Part shown: piece by piece, positions 1 through 8,889 of the stretch
Layout: every line of letters starts with the position of its first letter
Position numbering within the stretch: position 1 is the first letter of the stretch
Origin: Salipiger mangrovisoli
GTDB lineage: Bacteria; Pseudomonadota; Alphaproteobacteria; Rhodobacterales; Rhodobacteraceae
Reading direction: 5' to 3'
DNA length: 64,000 bases
Assembly (NCBI RefSeq): GCF_015223355.1
Contig: NZ_JADFFK010000009.1
Coordinates: 184,788-248,787 of the forward strand
Program-made: the position numbers and the translations under genes
Notes under the pieces: model-generated
Database searches by the model: none
What the model saw: the letters and a program-made list of their open reading frames with translations, nothing else
Told to the model about the DNA's origin: nothing

Positions 1-424
1 CTATGCCATCGGCGGCTCGGCGCAGACGGCGCAGCTGATGGGGGTGCCGCGGGCGCGGACGACCATCGGCATCTACGCCGTCTCGGGCGGTCTGGCCGGG
101 CTCGCGGGGATCGTCTACACGCTCTACACCTCGGCGGGCTACTCGCTGGCGACCGTCGGCGTGGAACTTGACGCGATCGCCGCGGTGGTCATCGGAGGCA
201 CGCTCCTGAGCGGTGGCAGCGGATTTGTCGCGGGCACTTTCTTTGGCATTCTGATCATGGGGCTGATACAGACATACATCGTCTTCGACGGCACGCTCTC
301 GAGCTGGTGGACGAAGATCGTGATCGGGGGCCTGCTCTTCGCCTTCATCATGCTGCAAAAGGGACTGGGTTGGGCAACGACGGCGCGCATAAGGCTTCTG
401 ACCGCATCAGACGCGCGATCATGA
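1..424 (+). CDS. Sugar ABC transporter permease, RbsC/YjfF type (5' partial)
   Basis: The frame is open from base 2 (reading YAIGGSAQTAQLMGVP) to a stop at 422-424, so the gene begins upstream of the window. The YAIGG...A.LMGVP stretch, the GLAG loop and the DAIAAVVIGGTLLSGGSG motif are hallmarks of the BPD_transp_2 permeases of CUT2 sugar importers (RbsC, YtfT, YjfF). About 140 C-terminal residues with several membrane segments are visible. The stop overlaps the start of the next gene (ATGA), so the two are translationally coupled. The substrate cannot be read; the adjacent DgoR-like regulator suggests a sugar or sugar acid. Confidence 0.9.
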   Translation, partial: YAIGGSAQTAQLMGVPRARTTIGIYAVSGGLAGLAGIVYTLYTSAGYSLATVGVELDAIAAVVIGGTLLSGGSGFVAGTFFGILIMGLIQTYIVFDGTLSSWWTKIVIGGLLFAFIMLQKGLGWATTARIRLLTASDARS

Positions 425-1149
425 CATTGACGGCGGGCGGCGGGTTTTCGGACCGCGCCCAGAGCCACACCACCCACGTGGTGGACCAGCTGGGGCTGGC
501 CATCGTCGCCGGGGAATACCCCGAGCGCGCGATGATCCCGCTCGACCCCGACCTCGAGGAAATGTTCGGCGTCTCGCGCACGGTCATCCGCGAGGCGAAG
601 AAGACGCTCATCGCCAAGGGCATGCTGGCCTCGAAGGCGAAGGTCGGCACGCGGGTGCAGCCCTCGTCCGAGTGGAACATGTTCGACCCCGACGTGCTGC
701 GCTGGCACTCCGAGCAGAAGACGCCGGGGCGTTTCGTGGCGGACCTGAACGAGATCCGGCTGATCATCGAGCCCTCGGCGGCGGCGCTGGTGGCCGAGCG
801 GGCAGGTCCGGCCGAACATGCAAGGCTGGACGCAAGCTGCGATGCGCTGGCTCAGGCCACCAGCCGGACGGCCTTTGCCATGGCGGATCTCGAGTTCCAC
901 AAGCTTATCCTGCATCTCTCCGACAACCGTTTCCTGCAGTCGCTGGGCGATCTGGTGCAGGCGGCGCTCTACTCGCAGCTCATCGCCGAGGCCGAGGAAG
1001 CGCGCGAGCCGGGCGACCTTGCCCGCAGCGTGGAAAAGCACCGCGCCATCGTCGATGCGATCCGCGCCGGAATGCCCGACCGCGCCCGCGCCTGCATGGA
1101 AAAGGTGGTGATGGATGCCCCGGCTGGGGGCGTGCGCCGGGCGGGCTGA
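421..1149 (+). CDS. GntR-family regulator, FadR/DgoR-like
   Basis: A 242-residue transcription factor. I chose the ATG at 421, which overlaps the upstream stop as ATGA, over the longer frame from 307 that runs antisense-like through the permease gene. Residues 20-75 form the winged HTH (DLEEMFGVSRTVIREAKKTL). This is followed by WNMFDPDVLRWHSE, the linker typical of DgoR-like regulators of sugar-acid operons. The rest is an all-helical FCD effector domain with the FHKLILHLSDN and E.H..I..AI metal-site motifs. It probably represses the preceding transporter operon in the absence of a sugar-acid ligand. The ligand is inferred from family only. Confidence 0.88.
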   Translation: MTLTAGGGFSDRAQSHTTHVVDQLGLAIVAGEYPERAMIPLDPDLEEMFGVSRTVIREAKKTLIAKGMLASKAKVGTRVQPSSEWNMFDPDVLRWHSEQKTPGRFVADLNEIRLIIEPSAAALVAERAGPAEHARLDASCDALAQATSRTAFAMADLEFHKLILHLSDNRFLQSLGDLVQAALYSQLIAEAEEAREPGDLARSVEKHRAIVDAIRAGMPDRARACMEKVVMDAPAGGVRRAG

Positions 1150-1189
1150 AATCAACCCGAGAGAATTTCCCGAATCCGGGAAGGGCACG

Positions 1190-2119
1190 TCAGAAGTGCC
1201 GGATGCTGTCCTGTACCATCCCCAGAAGCCGCTCCGCCGCCTTGGAGATGTGCCGTCCCCGCGCCTGGATGATCAGGTAGGGCTCGACCGTCAACAGCCG
1301 GTTCAGCTGCAGTCGCCGCAGGTCGGCCGAGACCGGCGGTTCGAGCATCAGGTCGATCACCTCCTGCGACATCGGCGCGACGGCGTCGGAGTCCTTCAGA
1401 AGCGCGATGATCGCCAGCAGCGAAGAGGTGGTGATCACGTCGGGCGGGGCGGTCATCCCCTCGTCGTGGAAGGCGGTCTCGATCGCCGCGCGGATCGGCG
1501 CGCCGCGTTGTTGCAGGATCCAGCGCGTGGCGTGCAGGTCAGCGATGGCGACAGGGCTGTGACCGAGCATCGGGTGCCCGTCGCGCACCAGAAGCTGCAC
1601 GATCTCGTCGCGCGCCGGTTCGAGGATGAAGTCGCGCTCGTCGAACTGCGGCGGCAGGCGGGCGAGGGCGAAGTCGAGCTCGCCGCGTTCCAGCGCTTGC
1701 ACCAGCGCGACCGAGGGCGCGACTTCGATCGAGATGTCCATCGAGCTGGACACCGCCTTCAGCCGCTGCACCTGCGGCACCAGCTGGCCGAGCGCCGGGC
1801 CGGTCACCGCGCCGACCCGCACCGTGCCGCCGAGGCCGGAATGCAGATCGTCGAAATCTTCGGCCATGCGGCGCAGGTCATGCTCGATGCGGCGCGCGTG
1901 CTGGGCGAGCAGCGCGCCCGTGGGCGTCGGTTCCATCCCCTTGGGCGTGCGCTGGAACAGACGCGCGCCAATGGCACGCTCCAGCTCGCCCAGCATCCGG
2001 GAGGCTCCGGGCTGGGTCATCCGGCAAGAGGTGGCGGCCACCTGCAACTGCCCGTGCTCGGATATCGCCGCGATGAGACGGATTTGCGCGGGGCGCAGGT
2101 TCCTCAGAAGCTCTGACAC
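1190..2119 (-). CDS. gbpR: LysR-family regulator of the chvE operon (GbpR-like)
   Basis: A 309-residue LysR-type regulator, divergent from chvE. The open frame extends to a TTG at 2152. I prefer the GTG at 2119, which has AAGG eight bases upstream and gives the usual N-terminus before LRPAQIRLIAAISEHGQLQVAA. HTH is at about residues 8-65, followed by the LysR substrate-binding domain. In Agrobacterium, GbpR sits divergent from chvE-gguAB and activates it in response to L-arabinose, D-galactose and related sugars. The same gene order and N-terminal signature are seen here, so that role is inferred with fair confidence. Confidence 0.85.
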   Translation of the reverse strand: MSELLRNLRPAQIRLIAAISEHGQLQVAATSCRMTQPGASRMLGELERAIGARLFQRTPKGMEPTPTGALLAQHARRIEHDLRRMAEDFDDLHSGLGGTVRVGAVTGPALGQLVPQVQRLKAVSSSMDISIEVAPSVALVQALERGELDFALARLPPQFDERDFILEPARDEIVQLLVRDGHPMLGHSPVAIADLHATRWILQQRGAPIRAAIETAFHDEGMTAPPDVITTSSLLAIIALLKDSDAVAPMSQEVIDLMLEPPVSADLRRLQLNRLLTVEPYLIIQARGRHISKAAERLLGMVQDSIRHF

Positions 2120-2274
2120 GTAGCATACCTTAACTGTTATGCAGATCACCAATAATGGTATTTGTTCGGTATGTCACGATTAAGTAGGACTTTTGACGTC
2201 CCCACGGGAGTCCATTCGGAGTCCGGGGGGACCAGCGGGGTGCGGGAGACGCCCCCTTCAACGGGAGGATACCG
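2120..2274. promoter_or_regulatory. gbpR-chvE divergent control region
   Basis: The 155-bp region between the divergent LysR gene and chvE contains GCATA (2123-2127), ten bases, then TATGC (2138-2142). This dyad has the length and spacing of a LysR-type operator. It lies just upstream of the regulator's GTG start, consistent with control of both genes. chvE has a good ribosome site (GGGAGGA) just before its ATG. The promoter boxes are not clear enough to call. Confidence 0.5.
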
Positions 2275-3339
2275 ATGAAACTGACGAAACTCGCGGGTGC
2301 GCTCGCGGTAAGCCTTATTGCGCTTTCCAGCGCGGCCTTCGCGCAGGACAAGGGCACCGTGGGCATCGCCATGCCGACCAAGAGCTCGGCGCGCTGGATC
2401 GACGACGGCAACAACATGGTCAAGCAGCTCGAGGAAGCCGGCTACGGCACCGACCTGCAATACGCCGAGGACGACATTCCCAACCAGCTCGCGCAGATCG
2501 AGAACATGGTGACCAAGGGCGTCGATGTGCTGGTGATCGCCGCCATCGACGGCACCACCCTGTCGAACGCGCTGGCCAACGCCGCCGCCTCGGGCGTGCG
2601 CATCGTGGCCTATGACCGCCTGATCCGCGACAGCGGCGACGTCGATTATTATGCCACCTTCGATAACTTCAAGGTCGGCGTGCAGCAGGCGACCTCGCTG
2701 GTCGAGGGCCTGAACGAGCGCTTCCCCGACAGCAAGCCTTGGAACGTCGAACTCTTCGGTGGCTCGCCGGACGACAACAACGCCTACTTCTTCTACAACG
2801 GCGGCATGTCGGTGCTGCAGCCGCTGATCGACAGCGGCGACATCGTCGTCCAGTCCGGCCAGATGGGCATGGACAAGGTCGGCACGCTGCGCTGGGACGG
2901 CGCGGTGGCGCAGGCGCGCATGGATAACATCCTGTCGGCCAACTACACCGACAAGGACGTGCACGGCGTACTCGCCCCCTACGACGGCCTGTCCATCGGC
3001 ATCCTGTCGTCGCTCAAGGGTGTCGGCTACGGCTCCGGCGATCTGAAGATGCCGATCGTCACCGGTCAGGACGCGGAAGTTCAGTCGGTGAAGTCGATCC
3101 TCGCCGGCGAGCAGTATTCGACGATCTTCAAGGACACCCGCGAACTGGCCCGCGTCACCGTCGGCATGGTCAACGCGCTGATGGAAGGCTCCGAGCCCGA
3201 GATCAACGACACCTCCACCTACGACAACGGCGTGAAGGTCGTTCCGTCCTACCTGCTCGAGCCCGTCCCCGTCGACGCCTCGAACTGGGAAGAGATCCTG
3301 ATCGGCTCCGGCTACTATACCGAAGACCAGATCAAGTAA
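2275..3339 (+). CDS. chvE: ChvE-type periplasmic sugar-binding protein
   Basis: A 354-residue periplasmic binding protein of ABC importers. Signal peptide: [23 protein letters not shown] then QDKGTVG. The mature part is Peripla_BP_4 ([47 protein letters not shown]), as in ChvE/Gbp of Agrobacterium and Azospirillum, which bind L-arabinose, D-galactose, D-glucose, D-xylose and D-fucose. It is the first gene of the sugar operon, followed by a strong RNA hairpin pair and then the ATPase gene. In Agrobacterium, ChvE also presents sugars to VirA; no virulence gene is present here, so only uptake and chemotaxis roles are suggested. Confidence 0.93.
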   Translation: MKLTKLAGALAVSLIALSSAAFAQDKGTVGIAMPTKSSARWIDDGNNMVKQLEEAGYGTDLQYAEDDIPNQLAQIENMVTKGVDVLVIAAIDGTTLSNALANAAASGVRIVAYDRLIRDSGDVDYYATFDNFKVGVQQATSLVEGLNERFPDSKPWNVELFGGSPDDNNAYFFYNGGMSVLQPLIDSGDIVVQSGQMGMDKVGTLRWDGAVAQARMDNILSANYTDKDVHGVLAPYDGLSIGILSSLKGVGYGSGDLKMPIVTGQDAEVQSVKSILAGEQYSTIFKDTRELARVTVGMVNALMEGSEPEINDTSTYDNGVKVVPSYLLEPVPVDASNWEEILIGSGYYTEDQIK

Positions 3340-3351
3340 GCACTCCTCCCG

Positions 3352-3406
3352 AGCGCCCCATTTGCTCCCGGGGCGCTGCATTGGGGGAGGCCCTCGGGCC
3401 TCCCCC
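3352..3406 (+). terminator. Two stable hairpins between chvE and gguA
   Basis: Hairpin 1 pairs AGCGCCCC (3352-3359) with GGGGCGCT (3370-3377). Hairpin 2 pairs GGGGGAGGCC (3383-3392) with GGCCTCCCCC (3397-3406) around a CTCG tetraloop. Neither is followed by a T run. This pattern after a binding-protein gene usually stabilises its mRNA and reduces read-through, giving more binding protein than ATPase and permease. A leaky terminator cannot be excluded. Confidence 0.7.
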
Positions 3407-3438
3407 GACCTTCACTTCATACAAGGCAGGTACGGGTC

Positions 3439-4956
3439 ATGACTCTTCTGCTCGAGATGCGCGGTATCACCAAGGAATTTCCGGGTGTGAAGGCGCTCGA
3501 CCAGGTGAATCTCCAGGTCCGCGAAGGCGAGATTCACGCGATCTGCGGCGAGAACGGTGCCGGCAAGTCGACCCTGATGAAGGTGCTTTCCGGGGTTTAC
3601 CCGGTGGGCAGCTACGACGGGGAAATCCACTACGACGGCCATCTCGCCGAGTTCAAGACGCTGCGCGACAGCGAGGAACGCGGCATCGTCATCATCCACC
3701 AGGAACTCGCGCTGGTGCCGCAGCTGTCGATTGCCGAGAACATCTTCCTCGGCAACGAGCGGCAGACCGGCGGCGTGATCCAGTGGCAGGAAACCTTCCG
3801 CCGCACCGAGGAACTGCTGGCCAAGGTCGGCCTGCGCGACGCGCCGGGCACGCTGGTCGACAGTATCGGCGTCGGCAAGCAGCAGCTGGTCGAGATCGCC
3901 AAGGCGCTGTCCAAGGACGTGAAGCTGCTGATCCTCGACGAGCCGACGGCGGCACTGCAGGAGAACGACAGCCGCAAGCTGCTTGACCTGATGCTCGAGC
4001 TGAAGGCGCAGGGCGTGACCTGCATCATCATTTCCCACAAGCTGAACGAGGTGCGCTACGTCGCCGACACGGTTACCGTGATCCGCGACGGTATGGCGGT
4101 CTCGGAGCTCGACGCCTCGCAGGGCCTGTCCGAGGACCGCATCGTCCGGGACATGGTGGGCCGCGACATGTCGCAGCGCTACCCTGACCGCAACCGCCGC
4201 GCCGGTGAGGTGGTCATGGCAGTGAAGGACTGGAACGTCTGGCACCCCGAGCACGCCGAGCGGCAGGTCATCAAGAACATCAGCTTCAACGTCCGCGCCG
4301 GCGAGGTCGTCGGCATCGCCGGTGTCATGGGCTCGGGCCGCACCGAGCTGGCCATGTCGATCTTCGGCCAGAGCTGGGGCAGGGGCATCTCGGGCGAGGT
4401 GAGCTTGCACGGCAAGCCGATCGACGTCTCGAAGGTCGATCGCGCCATCGACGCGGGGCTGGCCTATGTCACCGAGGACCGCAAGTCGCTGGGGCTGATC
4501 CTCGACGAGAGCATCCGTTTCAACACCACCCTCGCCAACTTGAATGGCGTCTCCGACAAGGGCGTGCTGAACGAGGCCGAGGAGACCGATGTCGCCGAGC
4601 GCTACCGCAAGGCGCTGGCCACGCGCACGCCGACGGTGATGCAGAAGGTCGGCAACCTCTCGGGCGGCAACCAGCAGAAGGTGGTTCTGGCCAAGTGGCT
4701 GTTCACCGAGCCCGAGGTGCTGATCCTCGACGAACCCACGCGCGGCATCGACGTCGGCGCGAAATACGAAATCTACTCGATCATCAACGAGCTGTCCGCG
4801 CAGGGCAAAGCCGTCGTGATGATCTCGTCGGAGATGCCCGAACTGCTGGGCATGTGCGACCGCATCTATGTCATGAACGAAGGCGCTTTCGTCGGGGAAC
4901 TCTCCGCCGAGGAAGCCAGCCAGGAGCGCATCATGTCGCTCATCGTCAGCGAGTGA
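3439..4956 (+). CDS. gguA: Sugar ABC transporter ATP-binding protein GguA (MmsA-like)
   Basis: A 505-residue double ATPase of CUT2 sugar importers. The first cassette has Walker [10 protein letters not shown] (about residues 36-44) and Walker [12 protein letters not shown]. Its signature region, [14 protein letters not shown], is degenerate, as is usual in this family. The second cassette has the classical signature LSGGNQQKV and Walker [15 protein letters not shown], but its P-loop is degenerate ([10 protein letters not shown]). Length matches GguA/XylG/MglA. It follows chvE by 99 bp and precedes gguB by 13 bp, so it energises uptake of the sugars bound by ChvE. Confidence 0.93.
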   Translation: MTLLLEMRGITKEFPGVKALDQVNLQVREGEIHAICGENGAGKSTLMKVLSGVYPVGSYDGEIHYDGHLAEFKTLRDSEERGIVIIHQELALVPQLSIAENIFLGNERQTGGVIQWQETFRRTEELLAKVGLRDAPGTLVDSIGVGKQQLVEIAKALSKDVKLLILDEPTAALQENDSRKLLDLMLELKAQGVTCIIISHKLNEVRYVADTVTVIRDGMAVSELDASQGLSEDRIVRDMVGRDMSQRYPDRNRRAGEVVMAVKDWNVWHPEHAERQVIKNISFNVRAGEVVGIAGVMGSGRTELAMSIFGQSWGRGISGEVSLHGKPIDVSKVDRAIDAGLAYVTEDRKSLGLILDESIRFNTTLANLNGVSDKGVLNEAEETDVAERYRKALATRTPTVMQKVGNLSGGNQQKVVLAKWLFTEPEVLILDEPTRGIDVGAKYEIYSIINELSAQGKAVVMISSEMPELLGMCDRIYVMNEGAFVGELSAEEASQERIMSLIVSE

Positions 4957-4969
4957 GAGGGGAGGGGAC

Positions 4970-6208
4970 ATGTCCACTCATACGGCAGAAACCGCAGGGC
5001 AGCCTGAAAGCCAGGGCCTGAAGCACTACCTGCGCAACCACATGCGCGAATACGGGCTGCTCTTCGCGCTCATCGCCATCATGGTGTTCTTCCAGGCGGT
5101 GACCGGCGGCACGCTTCTGCGCCCGGTCAACATCACCAACCTGTTCCTGCAGAACAGCTACGTCATCATCATGGCGCTGGGGATGCTGATCGTCATCGTC
5201 TCGGGCAACATCGACCTGTCGGTCGGCTCGGTGCTGGGCTTCATCGGCGCGCTGGCGGCGGTGATGATCGTGCATTGGGGCTGGTCCGTCCCCCTGACCA
5301 TCATCACCTGCCTGATCGTCGGCGGGCTGATCGGCGCGGCGCAGGGCTACTGGGTGGCCTATTGGTCGATCCCCTCGTTCATCGTGACGCTGGCGGGCAT
5401 GCTGGTGTTCCGCGGCGCCTCGCTCTGGCTGCTGCAGGGGCAGTCCGTCGGCCCCTTCCCGCCGGGCTTCCAGATGCTCTCGACCGGCTTCGTGCCCGAC
5501 CTCTTCCCGGCCGCGATGACCGCCGGGCTGGCCGAGATCGCCGGGTCGCGCAACTTCAACCTGCTGGCCATGGCCGTCGGCATCATCGCCGCCGTCGCCA
5601 TCGTCTGGCTCGGCCTGCGCGAGCGCGCGCGGGACAAGGCCTATGGCATCGAGGGCGAGCCCGCGAACTTCTTCTGGGTGCGCAACGCCATCGTCTGCGG
5701 CGCGCTGCTTTTCCTGACCTACAAGATCGCCACCTTCCGGGGTCTGCCCAACGTGCTGGTCACCATGGGCGTGCTGATCATCATCTATGCCTTCATCACC
5801 CAGAAGACGGTGATCGGCCGCCGCATCTACGCGCTTGGCGGCAACCGCAAGGCGGCCAAGCTCTCGGGCATCAAGACCGAGCGTCTGACCTTCCTCGCCT
5901 TCGTCAACATGGGCGTGCTGGCGGCGCTGGCGGGTCTCGTGTTCGCTGCGCGGCTCAACACCGCGACCCCCAAGGCGGGCTTCGGCATGGAGCTCGACGT
6001 GATCGCGGCGGTCTTCATCGGCGGCGCGTCGATGGCGGGCGGCTCGGGCAAGATCGTCGGCGCGGTGGTCGGCGCCTTCATCATGGGCGTGATGAACAAC
6101 GGCATGTCGATCATGGGCATCGGCATCGACTACCAGCAGATGATCAAGGGTCTGGTGCTGCTCGCCGCAGTGATCTTCGACGTCTACAACAAGTCAAAGC
6201 AGGGCTGA
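4970..6208 (+). CDS. gguB: Sugar ABC transporter permease GguB
   Basis: A 412-residue inner-membrane permease of the XylH/GguB group, longer than RbsC. Multiple hydrophobic segments run from residue 25 to the end. NIDLSVGSVLGFIGALAA and YALGGNRKAAKLSGI are the conserved permease loops, and DVIAAVFIGGASMAGGSGKI is the C-terminal family motif. The ATG at 4970 is preceded by GAGGGGAGGGG. It forms the transmembrane channel with GguA. Confidence 0.93.
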   Translation: MSTHTAETAGQPESQGLKHYLRNHMREYGLLFALIAIMVFFQAVTGGTLLRPVNITNLFLQNSYVIIMALGMLIVIVSGNIDLSVGSVLGFIGALAAVMIVHWGWSVPLTIITCLIVGGLIGAAQGYWVAYWSIPSFIVTLAGMLVFRGASLWLLQGQSVGPFPPGFQMLSTGFVPDLFPAAMTAGLAEIAGSRNFNLLAMAVGIIAAVAIVWLGLRERARDKAYGIEGEPANFFWVRNAIVCGALLFLTYKIATFRGLPNVLVTMGVLIIIYAFITQKTVIGRRIYALGGNRKAAKLSGIKTERLTFLAFVNMGVLAALAGLVFAARLNTATPKAGFGMELDVIAAVFIGGASMAGGSGKIVGAVVGAFIMGVMNNGMSIMGIGIDYQQMIKGLVLLAAVIFDVYNKSKQG

Positions 6209-6262
6209 GCCACGCGCTCGGCCCCCAAACAAGCCCTCTGAGCAGTTCACCGGAGACCGACC

Positions 6263-8014
6263 ATGTCCGCCAAGGATTTCACCCCCGCCCCCTGGCCGCG
6301 CAAGCTGCGCTCGACCCATTGGTACTCGGGCAACTCGCGCGACACGATCTACCACCGCGGCTGGCTGAAGAACCAGGGCTACCCGCATGACCTGTTCGAC
6401 GGGCGGCCGATCATCGGCATCCTCAACACCTGGTCCGATCTCACCCCCTGCAACGGCCACCTGCGCGAGCTGGCGGAAAAGGTGAAGGCGGGCGTCTGGG
6501 AGGCCGGCGGCTTCCCGGTCGAGGTGCCGGTGTTCTCGGCCTCCGAGAATACCTTCCGCCCCACCGCGATGATGTTCCGCAACCTCGCGGCGCTGGCCAT
6601 CGAAGAGACCCTGCGCGGTCAGCCCATCGACGGCGCGGTGCTGATGGTCGGCTGCGACAAGACCACGCCCTCGCTGATGATGGCCGCCGCGTCGTGTGAT
6701 GTGCCCTCGATCGTCGTCACCGGCGGGCCGATGCTGAACGGCTATTTCCAGGGCGAGCGCGTCGGCTCCGGCACGCACCTCTGGAAGTTCTCCGAGATGG
6801 TGAAGGCCGGGGAGATGACGCAGGAGGAGTTCCTCGAGGCGGAGCAGTCGATGTCCCGCTCCTCGGGCACCTGCAACACCATGGGCACGGCCTCGTCGAT
6901 GGCGTCGATGGCCGAGGCGCTCGGCATGGCGCTTTCCGGCAACGCCGCGATCCCTGCGGTGGACAGCCGCCGCCGCGTGATGGCGCAGCTTTCGGGCCGC
7001 CGCATCGTGCAGATGGTGAAGGACGACCTGAAGCCGTCGGACATCCTGACCAAGGAAGCCTTCGAGAACGCCATCCGCACCAACGGCGCGATCGGCGGGT
7101 CGACCAACGCGGTGATCCACATGCTGGCGCTGGCGGGCCGGGTCGGCATCGACCTGACGCTCGACGACTGGGACCGCTGCGGCCGCGACGTGGCGACCAT
7201 CGTCAACCTCATGCCCTCGGGCAAGTACCTCATGGAAGAGTTCTTCTATGCCGGTGGCCTGCCGGTGGTGCTGAAGCGCCTCGGCGAAAGCGGGCAGCTG
7301 CACAAGGACGCGCTCACCGTCTCGGGCAAGAGCATCTGGGACGAGGTCAAGGACGTGGTGAACCACAACGAGGACGTCATCCTGCCGCTCGAGAAGGCGC
7401 TGACCCAGCAGGGCGGCATCGCCGTGCTGCGGGGCAACCTCGCGCCCAAGGGCGCGGTGCTGAAGCCCTCTGCGGCCTCGGAGCACCTGCTCAAGCACAA
7501 GGGCCGCGCCGTCGTCTTCGAGGACATCGACGACTACAAGGCAAAGATCAACGACGAGGCGCTCGACATCGACGAGACCTGCATCATGGTGCTGAAGAAC
7601 TGCGGGCCCAAGGGCTACCCGGGCATGGCCGAGGTCGGCAACATGGGCCTGCCGCCGAAGGTGCTGAAGAAGGGCATCACCGACATGATCCGCATCTCCG
7701 ACGCGCGCATGTCGGGCACCGCCTATGGCACGGTGATCCTGCACACCTCGCCCGAGGCGGCGGCGGGCGGGCCGCTGGCCGTGGTCCGCGACGGCGACAT
7801 GATCGAGCTCGACGTGGCCAGCCGCCGCTTGCACCTCGACATTCCGGACGAAGAGCTGGAGGCGCGCCTCGCCGCCTGGGCCCCGACGCATGACCTGCCC
7901 GGCTCCGGCTACGCCTGGCTTCACCAGAGCCATGTCGAGGGCGCCGACACCGGCGCCGATCTCGACTTCCTCAAGGGCTGTCGGGGCAACGACGTGGGCA
8001 AGGACAGCCACTGA
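6263..8014 (+). CDS. IlvD/Edd-family sugar-acid dehydratase, probable L-arabonate dehydratase
   Basis: A 583-residue dehydratase converting an aldonate to its 2-keto-3-deoxy derivative. Three cysteines placed as the cluster ligands of the IlvD/Edd family are present: C63 (DLTPCNG), C131 (VGCDKTTP) and C204 (SSGTCNTMGTA). In Rhizobium L-arabonate dehydratase the equivalent cysteines hold a [2Fe-2S] cluster, and the spacing here is the same. Other family motifs include GGSTNAVIH and RMSGTAYGTV. Neighbours (ChvE importer, lactonase, aldose dehydrogenase) favour L-arabonate over branched-chain dihydroxy acids. D-galactonate, D-fuconate or D-xylonate remain possible. Confidence 0.87.
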   Translation: MSAKDFTPAPWPRKLRSTHWYSGNSRDTIYHRGWLKNQGYPHDLFDGRPIIGILNTWSDLTPCNGHLRELAEKVKAGVWEAGGFPVEVPVFSASENTFRPTAMMFRNLAALAIEETLRGQPIDGAVLMVGCDKTTPSLMMAAASCDVPSIVVTGGPMLNGYFQGERVGSGTHLWKFSEMVKAGEMTQEEFLEAEQSMSRSSGTCNTMGTASSMASMAEALGMALSGNAAIPAVDSRRRVMAQLSGRRIVQMVKDDLKPSDILTKEAFENAIRTNGAIGGSTNAVIHMLALAGRVGIDLTLDDWDRCGRDVATIVNLMPSGKYLMEEFFYAGGLPVVLKRLGESGQLHKDALTVSGKSIWDEVKDVVNHNEDVILPLEKALTQQGGIAVLRGNLAPKGAVLKPSAASEHLLKHKGRAVVFEDIDDYKAKINDEALDIDETCIMVLKNCGPKGYPGMAEVGNMGLPPKVLKKGITDMIRISDARMSGTAYGTVILHTSPEAAAGGPLAVVRDGDMIELDVASRRLHLDIPDEELEARLAAWAPTHDLPGSGYAWLHQSHVEGADTGADLDFLKGCRGNDVGKDSH

Positions 8015-8889
8015 TGGAGGTCTTCGACGCCCGGATTTGCGCACTGGGAGAGGGGCCGCTCTGGCATCCCCTGCGCGAAGAACTCTTCTGGTTCGACATC
8101 ACCGGCCGGCGGTTGATGTCGCATCACCCGGCCTCGGGCCACACCCGCGCGGTGCCGCTGACCGACCTGTGCTCGGCGGCGGCCTGGATCGACCACGACC
8201 GCCTGCTGGTCGCCTCCGAGACCGGGCTCTGGACCTATGACGTCACAACCGGGGCCTTCGGGCATCTTGCCGACCTCGAGAAGGACAATGCCGTGACCCG
8301 CTCGAACGACGGTCGGGCGGACCCCTGGGGCGGCTTCTGGATCGGCACCATGGGCAAGAACGCGGAGCCGGGGGCGGGGGCGATCTACCGCTATTTCCGC
8401 GGCGTGCTGCGCAAGATCGTCGACGGCATCACCATCCCCAACGCGCTCTGCTTCGACAAGGCGCGGGGCTGTGGCTACTTCGCCGACACCGATGCGCGGC
8501 TGCTCTTCCGGGTGCCGCTGGACGAGACCGGCTGGCCCACCGAGGCACCCGAGGTCTTGGTCGACTTCACCCACGCCGGGCTCAACCCCGACGGCGCGGT
8601 GACCGATGCCGCCGGGACTCTCTGGCTGGCGCTCTGGGGAGAGGGGGCGGTGATCGAGGTCTCGCCCGAGGGCAGGCTTGGGTCGCGCCACGAGATGGCG
8701 GCACCGCACAGCACCTGTCCGGCGTTCGGCGGGCCGGAATTCTCCACGCTCTACTGCACCAGCGCAACACAGGGTCTTGGGCCCGACGCGCTGGCCGAGG
8801 CCCCGATGTCCGGCGCGGTCTTCGTCGAGCTCGGCGCGGGCCGGGGCCGCGCGGAGCCCGCGTTCATACTCGATACGGGAGACGCCTGA
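8014..8889 (+). CDS. SMP-30/gluconolactonase-family sugar lactonase
   Basis: A 291-residue six-bladed propeller lactonase. The start overlaps the previous stop by one base (TGATG). Metal-site residues of the SMP-30 fold are visible: E13 in GEGPLWH, N in TRSNDGRADPWGGFWIGTMG, N in IPNALCFD and D in NPDGAVTD. It would hydrolyse the aldono-lactone made by the adjacent dehydrogenase (L-arabino-gamma-lactone or D-galactono-lactone) to the acid used by the dehydratase. Substrate inferred from context. Confidence 0.88.
   Translation: MEVFDARICALGEGPLWHPLREELFWFDITGRRLMSHHPASGHTRAVPLTDLCSAAAWIDHDRLLVASETGLWTYDVTTGAFGHLADLEKDNAVTRSNDGRADPWGGFWIGTMGKNAEPGAGAIYRYFRGVLRKIVDGITIPNALCFDKARGCGYFADTDARLLFRVPLDETGWPTEAPEVLVDFTHAGLNPDGAVTDAAGTLWLALWGEGAVIEVSPEGRLGSRHEMAAPHSTCPAFGGPEFSTLYCTSATQGLGPDALAEAPMSGAVFVELGAGRGRAEPAFILDTGDA

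Noticed and set aside
6194..8044. 616-codon minus-strand open frame
   Set aside because: Shadow of the IlvD-family dehydratase gene, whose motifs are intact on the plus strand.
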